64,000 nt of DNA from Sphingoaurantiacus capsulatus (GTDB lineage Bacteria > Pseudomonadota > Alphaproteobacteria > Sphingomonadales > Sphingomonadaceae): assembly GCF_042648405.1 (NCBI RefSeq), contig NZ_JBHRXV010000001.1, positions 62,001 to 126,000 of the forward strand, written 5' to 3'. The translations under genes were made by a program, and so were the position numbers. This document shows positions 57,463 to 64,000 of this stretch, in pieces; positions within the stretch are counted from its first letter, which is position 1, and every line of letters starts with the position of its first letter. The notes beneath the pieces are model-generated. The model was not told where the DNA came from. It worked only from the letters and a program-made list of their open reading frames with translations, and did not search any database.

Positions 57463-58689
57463 ATGCCGAAGCTCGACCGTCGTACCCTGCTGGCCGCCGG
57501 TGCGGCGACGCTCGCCGCCCCGGCGCTGGCGCAAAACCGCCCCGATACCATCGTCGTCGGCGCCGGCGTATTCGGGGCGTGGACGGCGGAGATGCTGCGG
57601 CGGCGCGGCGAGAAGGTGCTGCTGCTCGACGCCTGGGCGCCGGCGCATGCGCGTGCCTCGTCGGGCGGGGAGTCGCGGCTGACGCGTGCGGGCTATGGCG
57701 CCGACGCCGTCTACACGCGGATGGCGCGGGACTCGCTGCCCGAATGGAAATCGCTGTCGGCAGCGAGCGGCCTGCCGATCTTTCATGAGACCGGCGTGCT
57801 GTTCTTCGCAGCCAAAGCCGACGCCTATTTCCGCGACAGCCTGCGCGTGAACCGCGAGCTGGGCCTGCCGATCGAGGAGATGGACGGCGCGGCGATGCAG
57901 CGGCGCTGGCCGCAGATCGACTTCACCGGCATCAGCATCGGGCTGCTCGAGCCCGGATTCGGGGCGCTGATGGCACGGCGGTCGGTCGAGACGCTGGTCG
58001 CGCGCTTCGTGAAGGCCGGCGGTGCCTACAGGCAGGCGGCGGTCGCGCCGCCGGCGGAGGGCAGCGGCGCGCTGGCGGAGATCGTCACCACCACCGGCGA
58101 GCGGCTGTCGGCGGCGCGCTTCGTGTTCGCCTGCGGGCCGTGGCTGCCGAAGCTGTTCCCGGCGCTGCTCGGCAAGCGCATCTTCCCGACCCGGCAGGAG
58201 GTGTTCTTCTTCCGCCCGCCCGCCGGCGACGGCCGCTTCGGGGCATCGGCACTTCCCGGCTGGGCCGATTTCAACGGCGACGACGTCTATTACGGCTTCC
58301 CCGACCTCGAAGGCCGCGGCTTCAAGGTCGCGCATGACGTGCACGGCCCGCCGATCGACCCGGACGAGGGCGACCGGACGGCGTCGGCGGATGGATTGAT
58401 CCGCGTGCGCGCGTTCATGGCGCGGCGCTTCCCCGGCCTTGCGAATGCGCCGGTGAACGAGATGCGCGTCTGCCAATATGAAAACAGCTCCAACGGCGAC
58501 CTGCTGATCGACGTTCACCCCGCCCGCCCGAACCTGCTGCTGGTTGGCGCCGGCTCCGGCCATGGCTTCAAGCATGGGCCGATGGTCGGGAAATATGCCG
58601 CCGACCGGTTGCTCGGGGCGCTCAATTCAGCCGAACCGCGCTTCAGCCTCGCCACAAAGGCCGAAGTTCAGGCACGCAGCGTCCACTAA
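57463..58689 (+). CDS. FAD-dependent oxidoreductase (sarcosine-oxidase/DAO type) with Tat-like signal
   Basis: 408 aa. The N-terminus has a twin-arginine-like leader (KLDRRTLLAAGAATLAAPALA), then the FAD dinucleotide fold DTIVVGAGVFGAWTAEMLRR. ASSGGESRLTRAGYG resembles the monomeric sarcosine/N-methyltryptophan oxidase loop. The end has LLVGAGSGHGFKHGPMVGKY, which carries the covalent-flavin-region motif G-S-G-H-G-F-K-x-x-P typical of this family. Cys-linked FAD cannot be judged. It would oxidise an N-methyl or D-amino acid-like substrate in the periplasm. It is probably functionally linked to the preceding TonB receptor. Confidence 0.87.
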   Translation: MPKLDRRTLLAAGAATLAAPALAQNRPDTIVVGAGVFGAWTAEMLRRRGEKVLLLDAWAPAHARASSGGESRLTRAGYGADAVYTRMARDSLPEWKSLSAASGLPIFHETGVLFFAAKADAYFRDSLRVNRELGLPIEEMDGAAMQRRWPQIDFTGISIGLLEPGFGALMARRSVETLVARFVKAGGAYRQAAVAPPAEGSGALAEIVTTTGERLSAARFVFACGPWLPKLFPALLGKRIFPTRQEVFFFRPPAGDGRFGASALPGWADFNGDDVYYGFPDLEGRGFKVAHDVHGPPIDPDEGDRTASADGLIRVRAFMARRFPGLANAPVNEMRVCQYENSSNGDLLIDVHPARPNLLLVGAGSGHGFKHGPMVGKYAADRLLGALNSAEPRFSLATKAEVQARSVH

Positions 58690-58848
58690 GCTAAATCCGC
58701 CTCCATATTGGAATCCTTGGAAGATTCGTTTCGGCGCCACCCGATTCGCCGAAATGCGCGATCGGCGTCGGTACGATCACGGAACAGATCAGGGGCTTTC
58801 TCTGTTTAACGAGTCTCCCAAGTGCAGTTTCTTTTTGGAGTAAAGAGT

Positions 58849-59127
58849 ATGAGCAACAAGCTTGTGATCGCCATCGCGACTTCGACGCTTCTGATGGGTA
58901 CGGCTGCCGTCGCGCAGACCGCCGCCAACGTCAGCGGCGACCCGGCCTCGACCCTCGTTGTCACCCCGGCCGCGCCGGGCGCGGCGCCGTCGAGCACCAC
59001 CCGCACGACGACGTCGGAAGACGGCACCTCGACGACCACGACGGTCAACGTGACGCCGAAGGCGGCGCCGGTTGCGGCCCCGACCACGGGTGCCGGTGAA
59101 GCCGTCACGGCCGGCGAGCGCGGCTAA
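58849..59127 (+). CDS. Small Thr/Ala-rich secreted protein
   Basis: 92 aa from ATG 58849, with GGAG 8 nt upstream. The signal peptide is LVIAIATSTLLMGTAAVAQT (~23). The mature part is low complexity, rich in Thr, Ser and Pro (TRTTTSEDGTSTTTTVNVTP), and so probably extended or cell-wall-embedded. No family recognised. It lies 37 bp upstream of the L,D-transpeptidase and may be its operon partner. The 159-bp gap before it holds no clear element. Confidence 0.65.
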   Translation: MSNKLVIAIATSTLLMGTAAVAQTAANVSGDPASTLVVTPAAPGAAPSSTTRTTTSEDGTSTTTTVNVTPKAAPVAAPTTGAGEAVTAGERG

Positions 59128-59164
59128 CAGCCGGGCCATGCCAACCGCAAGGGAACCGGCCGCC

Positions 59165-60769
59165 ATGCGGCGGCCGGGTCTCCTGTGGAGCCTCGCCGGG
59201 GTTTTGCTGTCGACCATCGCAGCAACCCCGGTGGGCGCCACCGCCGCCGAACCGGCCGCCACGCGCGCCACGGCAGCGGCTTTCGAAACCGCCCTGAGGG
59301 CGGCGGTATCGGGGGACGGAGACCTTCAGAAATTTTATCTCGGCCGGAACTGGCGCCCGCTGTGGATGGATGGCGGCAAGCCGTCCGCCGATGCGAAGAG
59401 CTTCGCCGACCGGCTGAAGAACGCCGCCGACGACGGCCTTTCGCCCGACCGCTATGGCGCGCCGGCGATCGAGGCCGCGCTGACGGCTGCGGAAAGCGGC
59501 GACGGCCCCGCGATGGCGCGCGCCGAAGCACTGCTGAGCCGTGCCTATGGCGGCTATCTCGCCGATCTCCACCGCCCCGCCGACGGCGTGAAGATGGCCT
59601 ATGTCCACGACGGCCTCGCGCCCGAAAAGCATGCCCCTGGCCAGTGGCTGTGGAATGCCGGCAAGGCGGATACGCTGTCGAAGCATATCGCCAGCTCGAC
59701 CCGGATGAACCCGGTGTATGAGGAGCTGCGTGCCGCTTACGCTGACTATCGGGATACTTGGTCGGACCTGCCGACGACGCGCGTCGCGCCCGGCCCGATG
59801 CTGCGCGCCGGCGCGACCGGTGCGCGGGTCGCGAGCCTGCGCGAGCGCCTGGGCCTGCCTGCCTCGCCGGCGACCTTCGACGAGAGCGTTGCCGCCAAGC
59901 TGCGCGCCTTCCAGTCGGCGCATGGCCTGCCGGTCGACGGCGCGGCGGGGCCGAAGACCGTCGCCGCGCTCAACGAAGGTCCGGGCCGCTTCGAGCGGCT
60001 GATCCGCGCCAATCTCGAACGCGCGCGCGCCATCCCCGCCGATCCCGGCAGGCGTTTCCTCGTCGTCGATACCGCCGGCGCCACCTTGCGCGCCTATGAG
60101 GACGGCAAGGTCGCCGAGCAGATGCACGTCATCGTCGGCAAGCCCGACATGCCGACCCCGGCGATGGCCGGCCGCATCAGCCATGCGGTGCTCAACCCCT
60201 ATTGGAATCTGCCGCCCGACCTCGCGCAGATCCGCGCCGAGCGGGTGCTGGCGATGGGCAAGAAGTATCTTGTGCAGGACCGGCTGGAGGCGATGTCCAG
60301 CTGGGAGGCCGATGCGCGCGTGCTCTCGCCCGACGAGGTCGACTGGAAGGCGGTGGCGAGCGGCAAGCAGCAGCTGCGCATGCGCCAGACGCCGGGACCG
60401 CACAACATGATGGGCAAGATCAAGTTCATGCTGCCCAACCGCTACGGCATCTATCTGCATGACACGCCGGAGAAGCTGCTGTTCGCCAACGACCAGCGCC
60501 GCTTCAGCTCGGGCTGCGTGCGCCTCGCCGACGCGCCGCGCCTCGCCAGGTTCCTGTTCGACGGCAAGGCGCCCGACCCCGACAAGGCGGGCGCCGAGGA
60601 GCGTGTCGACCTGCCGAAGGGCGTGCCGGTCTACATCACCTACCTGACGGTCGAGCCGAAAGCCGGCGGCGGCCTCGCCTTCCGCGCCGATCCGTACAAG
60701 CGCGACGGGACGTTGATGGCGTCGCTGTCGTCGAGCGGTGGCGGGCAGACGGCGCAGGGGTTGAAGTAG
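59165..60769 (+). CDS. L,D-transpeptidase, YcbB/LdtD-like
   Basis: 534 aa. Start 59165 gives a compact signal (RRPGLLWSLAGVLLSTIAAT) and has AAGGGA upstream. ATG 59138 is possible. The domains are a YcbB-type scaffold with FYLGRNWRPLWMDGGKPSAD and EALLSRAYGGYLADLHRPAD, a PG_binding_1 repeat (LRERLGLPASPATFDESVAA, FQSAHGLPVDGAAGPKTVAA) and a C-terminal YkuD catalytic domain. Its active site is RRFSSGCVRLADAPRLARFL, with catalytic Cys in SSGCVRL and His in YGIYLHDTPEK. It makes 3-3 cross-links in peptidoglycan in the periplasm. Confidence 0.92.
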   Translation: MRRPGLLWSLAGVLLSTIAATPVGATAAEPAATRATAAAFETALRAAVSGDGDLQKFYLGRNWRPLWMDGGKPSADAKSFADRLKNAADDGLSPDRYGAPAIEAALTAAESGDGPAMARAEALLSRAYGGYLADLHRPADGVKMAYVHDGLAPEKHAPGQWLWNAGKADTLSKHIASSTRMNPVYEELRAAYADYRDTWSDLPTTRVAPGPMLRAGATGARVASLRERLGLPASPATFDESVAAKLRAFQSAHGLPVDGAAGPKTVAALNEGPGRFERLIRANLERARAIPADPGRRFLVVDTAGATLRAYEDGKVAEQMHVIVGKPDMPTPAMAGRISHAVLNPYWNLPPDLAQIRAERVLAMGKKYLVQDRLEAMSSWEADARVLSPDEVDWKAVASGKQQLRMRQTPGPHNMMGKIKFMLPNRYGIYLHDTPEKLLFANDQRRFSSGCVRLADAPRLARFLFDGKAPDPDKAGAEERVDLPKGVPVYITYLTVEPKAGGGLAFRADPYKRDGTLMASLSSSGGGQTAQGLK

Positions 60770-60811
60770 GCTCCATCCGGCGACCGCCCACCACTGCCAT
60801 CCACCCACATC

Positions 60812-60879
60812 CGTCATTCCGGCGAAGGCCGGAATCCATACCAGCCGTTGCATGGATCCCGGCCTCCGCCGGGATGACG
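60812..60879. repeat. Paired palindromic intergenic repeat, copy 11
   Basis: Left arm CGTCATTCCGGCGAAGGCCG, right arm CGGCCTCCGCCGGGATGACG. The inner ends are GGAATCCATACC and GCATGGATCC. It lies between the transpeptidase gene and the glutathione peroxidase gene, which are on the same strand. Confidence 0.86.
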
Positions 60880-60972
60880 GCCGTGGGTGGGTCAAGGTTG
60901 GTGGCACTGGTTAGTGATAGGGTTGCGCCACCCCCGCTTCCGCCGCCCGCGAAATCATGTTCTGATACCGTC

Positions 60973-61452
60973 ATGACCGGAATTCACGACCTCAGCGCCG
61001 AACGCCTCGACGGCAAGGAACAGCAACTGTCCGACTATGCCGGGCAGGTTACGCTGGTGGTGAACACCGCGAGCAAGTGCGGCTTCACCTACCAGTACGA
61101 AGGCCTCCAGTCGCTCTATGAGGAGTTCAAGGGCGACGGCTTCACCATCCTCGGCTTCCCCTGCAACCAGTTCGGCGCACAGGAGCCCGGCAGCGAGGAA
61201 GAGATCGGCGCCTTCTGCCAGAAGAATTACGGCGTCGATTTCCCGATGTTCGCCAAGGTGGACGTGAACGGCCCCGACACGCATCCGGTGTTCAAGACCT
61301 TGAAGAAGGCGGCGCCCGGCCTGCTCGGCAGCGAGTCGATCAAGTGGAATTTCACCAAATTCCTGATCGACCGGAACGGCAAGGTCATCGACCGCTACGC
61401 GCCGACCACCAAGCCGGAAGAGCTGAAGGGCGCGATCAAGAAGCTGCTCTGA
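60973..61452 (+). CDS. Glutathione peroxidase (thioredoxin-fold peroxidase)
   Basis: 159 aa. The catalytic Cys is in VVNTASKCGFTYQYEGLQ (the Cys that replaces selenocysteine). The resolving region FPCNQFGAQEPGSEEEIGAF and the tetrad Trp/Asn region IKWNFTKFLIDRNGKVIDRY are present. Bacterial members usually use thioredoxin rather than glutathione. They reduce lipid and organic hydroperoxides in the cytoplasm. It starts at ATG 60973 with no strong ribosome site. The 203-bp gap upstream holds a palindromic repeat. Confidence 0.94.
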   Translation: MTGIHDLSAERLDGKEQQLSDYAGQVTLVVNTASKCGFTYQYEGLQSLYEEFKGDGFTILGFPCNQFGAQEPGSEEEIGAFCQKNYGVDFPMFAKVDVNGPDTHPVFKTLKKAAPGLLGSESIKWNFTKFLIDRNGKVIDRYAPTTKPEELKGAIKKLL

Positions 61453-61645
61453 CGGTGGCCCCCGCACTGCGTTCGGCATCGAGCAGCCGCCGGCGTGGAT
61501 CACAGTTAGATGACAATCGTTGTTCCGGTCGGCACGGCCGCGCCGGCGCCGCTGGATTCGGTCGAACTCAGCGAGTCATTCTGGTAAGCCGCTGCCGACC
61601 CATGCTAATCATCGGTGCTCGCATACGGCGACGGAGGGATTGAGC

Positions 61646-63142
61646 TTGCCGCAGACGCCACCTGCCGCCGACACGGTCGTCAGCAATATACCCGGTCTCG
61701 ACGACATCCTGAACGGCGGCTTCGCGCAGGGCCGGCTGTTTCTCGTCGAGGGCAATCCCGGCACCGGCAAGACCACCATCGCGACGCAGTTCCTGATGGC
61801 GGGTGCCGCCGCCGGCGAGCGCTGCCTCTATATCACGCTGTCGGAAACCGAGGAGGAACTGCGCGATGGCGCCGCCTCGCACGGCTGGTCGCTCGACGGG
61901 ATCGACATCTACGAGCTGGTGCCGCCCGAAAGCCTGCTCGACGACCAGCAGCAGCAGAGCCTGCTCTATTCGTCCGACCTAGAGCTCGGCGAGACCACCA
62001 AGCGGGTGTTCGAAGCTTTCGAACGGCTGAAGCCGCACCGCGTCGTGCTCGACAGCCTCTCGGAAATTCGCCTGCTGGCACAAAGCTCGCTGCGCTATCG
62101 GCGGCAGGTGCTGGCACTGAAGCACTACTTCGCCAAGCACGACACCACCGTGCTGATGCTCGATGACCTGTCCACCGACACCAACGACAAGACGGTCCAC
62201 AGCGTCGCGCATGGCGTCATCCGGCTGGAGGAACTGGCACCCGAATATGGCGCCGAGCGGCGGCGGCTGCGTGTCATCAAATATCGCGGCCGGCGCTTTC
62301 GCGGGGGCTATCACGATTTCCGGATCCACACCGGCGGCATCGAGATTTATCCTCGTCTCGTTTCGGCCGAGCACAAGCGTGAGTTCGGCCGCGGCGTTCT
62401 GGTCACCGATTCCGACGAATTCAACAAACTGCTGGGCGGTGGTGTCGATCGCGGATCGAGCGTCCTGATCCTCGGCCCGGCCGGCACCGGCAAGTCGACC
62501 ATCGCTCTCACCTTCATCGCCACCGCCGTCGCGCGCGGCGAGCATACGGCAATGTTCGTGTTCGACGAGGAGGTCGGCCTGCTGATCTCGCGGGCAAAGG
62601 GGCTCGGCATCGACCTCCAGTCGATGATCGACAGCAAGCGGCTCACGCTGATGCAGATCGATGCCGCCGAGCTGACTCCCGGCGAGTTTTCGCAACGCGT
62701 CCGCGAATGTGTCGAGATTTACGGCGCGCAGACCATCGTGATCGACAGCCTCAACGGCTATCAGGCCTCGATGCCCGGTGAGCAGGCACTCATCCTGCAC
62801 ATGCACGAGCTGCTGCAGTATCTGAACCGGCAGGGCGCTACGACCTTCCTGACCGTGGCGCAACACGGGCTCGTCGGCGACATGAAGTCGCCGGTCGACA
62901 TCACCTATCTCGCCGACACCGTCATCCTGCTGCGCTATTTCGAGGCACTGGGCCGGATGAAGCGCGCCATCTCGATCATCAAAAAGCGCACCGGCGCGCA
63001 TGAAGACACCATTCGCGAATATCAGCTCGGCAGCCGCGGCGTATCGCTCGGCGCGCCGCTGACCAATTTCCAGGGCGTGATGCGCGGCGTGCCGACGCTC
63101 GTCGGCGGGGCGGGCGCCCTGCTCGACCCCAAGGACGCGTGA
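61646..63142 (+). CDS. KaiC-like double RecA-domain ATPase
   Basis: 498 aa from TTG 61646, with GGAGGG 7 nt upstream (TTG at 61640 is possible). Two RecA-like halves each have a Walker A: VEGNPGTGKTTIATQFLMAG and LGPAGTGKSTIALTFIATAV. Matching Glu/Asp residues are in RVVLDSLSEIRLLAQSSLRY and TIVIDSLNGYQASMPGEQAL, the family's catalytic and Walker B region. KaiC of cyanobacteria is the circadian clock ATPase; proteobacterial homologues act in stress or signal relay and lack its clock partners. The stop overlaps the next start (GTGA). Confidence 0.9.
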   Translation: MPQTPPAADTVVSNIPGLDDILNGGFAQGRLFLVEGNPGTGKTTIATQFLMAGAAAGERCLYITLSETEEELRDGAASHGWSLDGIDIYELVPPESLLDDQQQQSLLYSSDLELGETTKRVFEAFERLKPHRVVLDSLSEIRLLAQSSLRYRRQVLALKHYFAKHDTTVLMLDDLSTDTNDKTVHSVAHGVIRLEELAPEYGAERRRLRVIKYRGRRFRGGYHDFRIHTGGIEIYPRLVSAEHKREFGRGVLVTDSDEFNKLLGGGVDRGSSVLILGPAGTGKSTIALTFIATAVARGEHTAMFVFDEEVGLLISRAKGLGIDLQSMIDSKRLTLMQIDAAELTPGEFSQRVRECVEIYGAQTIVIDSLNGYQASMPGEQALILHMHELLQYLNRQGATTFLTVAQHGLVGDMKSPVDITYLADTVILLRYFEALGRMKRAISIIKKRTGAHEDTIREYQLGSRGVSLGAPLTNFQGVMRGVPTLVGGAGALLDPKDA

Positions 63143-64000
63143 AGCGGACAACGGTCTCCGAGCGCGCGCTGGTACTGGCGCCGCGCGGGCGCGATGCGAC
63201 CATCGCCGCGTCGATGTTTGTCGAAGCCGGCATCGAAGCACTGGCTTGCGACTCGCTGGCCGAGCTGATCGCCGAGCTCGACCGGGGCGCCGCCTTCGCG
63301 GTGGTGACCGAGGAGGCGATCGCCACCGCCAACCTGCAGCCGCTGAGCCGGTGGATCGACGAGCAGCAGGAATGGTCCGACCTGCCGTTCATCCTGCTGA
63401 CGACGCGCGGCGGCGGGCTTGAGCGCAACCCGGCGGCGAGCCGCCACCTCGACGTTCTGGGCAACGTCACGTTTCTCGAGCGCCCCTTTCACCCGACCAC
63501 GCTGGTCAGCGTCGGCAAATCGGCGTTGCGCGGCCGGCGCCGGCAGTATGAGGCGCGCAGCCGCCTCGCCGAGCTGCACGACAGCGAGGAGCGCTATCGC
63601 CGGCTGTTCGACAGCCTCGACGAGGGCTTCTGCGTTATCGAATTCTTCGACGGCCCGCATGGCCCGTTGAGCGATTATGTCCACGTCGAGGCCAACCCCG
63701 CCTACACGCGCCACGCCGGCATCCCCGATGTCGTCGGCAAGAAGGTGCGCGAAATGGTCGGTGAGGAAGCGGACGGCTGGGTCGAGATGTACCGGAACGT
63801 GTTGCTGACCGGCGCGCCGGTGCGCTTCGAGCGCGAGCTGGTCGAAACCGGCCACTTCCTCGAACTCGCCGCTTTCCGCGTCGAGCCGCCGAGCCGAAAG
63901 CAGGTGGCAGTGCTGTTCCAGGACATCACCGAGCGGCGGCGCGCCGAACAGGCGCTGCACCACCTGAACGACACGCTCGAACGCCGGGTGACCGCGGCGG
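63139..64000 (+). CDS. Pseudo-receiver/PAS sensor protein, probable histidine kinase (right edge)
   Basis: Start GTG 63139 overlaps the KaiC-like stop. The frame stays open to the right edge (287 residues seen). The N-terminal ~130 residues resemble a receiver (RALVLAPRGRDATIAASMFV, PFILLTTRGG, FLERPFHPTTLVSVGK), but the expected phospho-Asp position reads AFAVVTEEAI, so it is degenerate. A PAS domain follows at ~150-275 (SEERYRRLFDSLDEGFCVIE, FFDGPHGPLSDYVHVEANPA, VAVLFQDITERRRAEQALHH), ending in the start of a coiled coil. A histidine kinase domain probably follows outside the window. Confidence 0.8.
   Translation, partial: MKRTTVSERALVLAPRGRDATIAASMFVEAGIEALACDSLAELIAELDRGAAFAVVTEEAIATANLQPLSRWIDEQQEWSDLPFILLTTRGGGLERNPAASRHLDVLGNVTFLERPFHPTTLVSVGKSALRGRRRQYEARSRLAELHDSEERYRRLFDSLDEGFCVIEFFDGPHGPLSDYVHVEANPAYTRHAGIPDVVGKKVREMVGEEADGWVEMYRNVLLTGAPVRFERELVETGHFLELAAFRVEPPSRKQVAVLFQDITERRRAEQALHHLNDTLERRVTAA

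Noticed and set aside
54972..57551. Minus-strand open frame opposite the fourth TonB receptor
   Set aside because: Antisense shadow. It also runs through the strong terminator at 57418.
238..60879. CRISPR-like reading of the repeated palindromes
   Set aside because: Copies are kilobases apart, occur as facing pairs and have no regular spacers or cas genes.
61453..61645. EcfG-type (GGAAC/CGTT) stress promoter before the KaiC-like gene
   Set aside because: GGAAC is found only in reverse and not with a correctly spaced CGTT. No call made.

Overview
This is 64 kb of GC-rich chromosomal DNA, roughly two-thirds G+C by eye, with dense and mostly overlapping genes. The content suggests an alphaproteobacterium of the order Sphingomonadales. 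The support is four TonB-dependent receptors, a ruvCAB-ybgC-tolQRAB-pal cluster, a TIGR03805/TIGR03806-type beta-helix and cytochrome pair, an ABA4-like carotenoid protein, and many paired CGTCAT..GCGAA..GC palindromes between genes. The assignment rests on gene content and style, not on a marker gene. I see no rRNA, tRNA, CRISPR array, transposase or integrase.

Layout. 1-4 kb: the end of inorganic pyrophosphatase, then a minus-strand run (WYL regulator, ispG, TfoX-like, GNAT) whose genes overlap by 4 bp, and a divergent secreted DUF1579-like gene. 4-12 kb: minus-strand yebC, ruvC, ruvA, ruvB, ybgC, tolQ, tolR, tolA, tolB, pal, covering Holliday-junction processing and the Tol-Pal envelope system. 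12-22 kb: a membrane CadC-like regulator divergent from a TonB receptor and a ChaN-like gene, a secreted HExxH protein, an AraC regulator, a second TonB receptor behind a MerR-type operator, and a LysE exporter. 22-28 kb: an SLC13 transporter, prs coupled to a 584-aa exported protein of unknown function, folE, and two small envelope proteins.

28.6-32 kb is the most unusual segment. Two translationally coupled genes of visibly lower GC and different codon use encode a stand-alone GHKL ATPase and a 739-aa protein with phosphoribosyltransferase-like segments and a CxxC motif. It looks like a transferred two-gene cassette and is the best candidate here for an undescribed system. I cannot assign its function.

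32-46 kb: a third TonB receptor, a catalase-like haem protein, a NIPSNAP/ABM pair divergent from an ArsR regulator across a perfect inverted repeat, a DEAD-box helicase, a protein of repeated beta-rich units with long proline linkers, YceI, and the diheme cytochrome/beta-helix pair. 46-54 kb: a D-aminoacylase-like amidohydrolase, lemA with two TPM-domain genes, a haem-oxygenase-like diiron protein, and a two-component system with an ABA4-like gene. 54-64 kb: a GNAT, a fourth TonB receptor with a Tat-exported FAD oxidoreductase, an L,D-transpeptidase, a glutathione peroxidase, and a KaiC-like ATPase coupled to a pseudo-receiver/PAS sensor protein that runs off the right edge.

Two families of intergenic palindromic elements (11 and 3 copies) punctuate the window. 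In several places they have altered gene ends, supplying a start region, an N-terminal frame extension or a C-terminus. No stretch longer than 300 bases lacks a gene.
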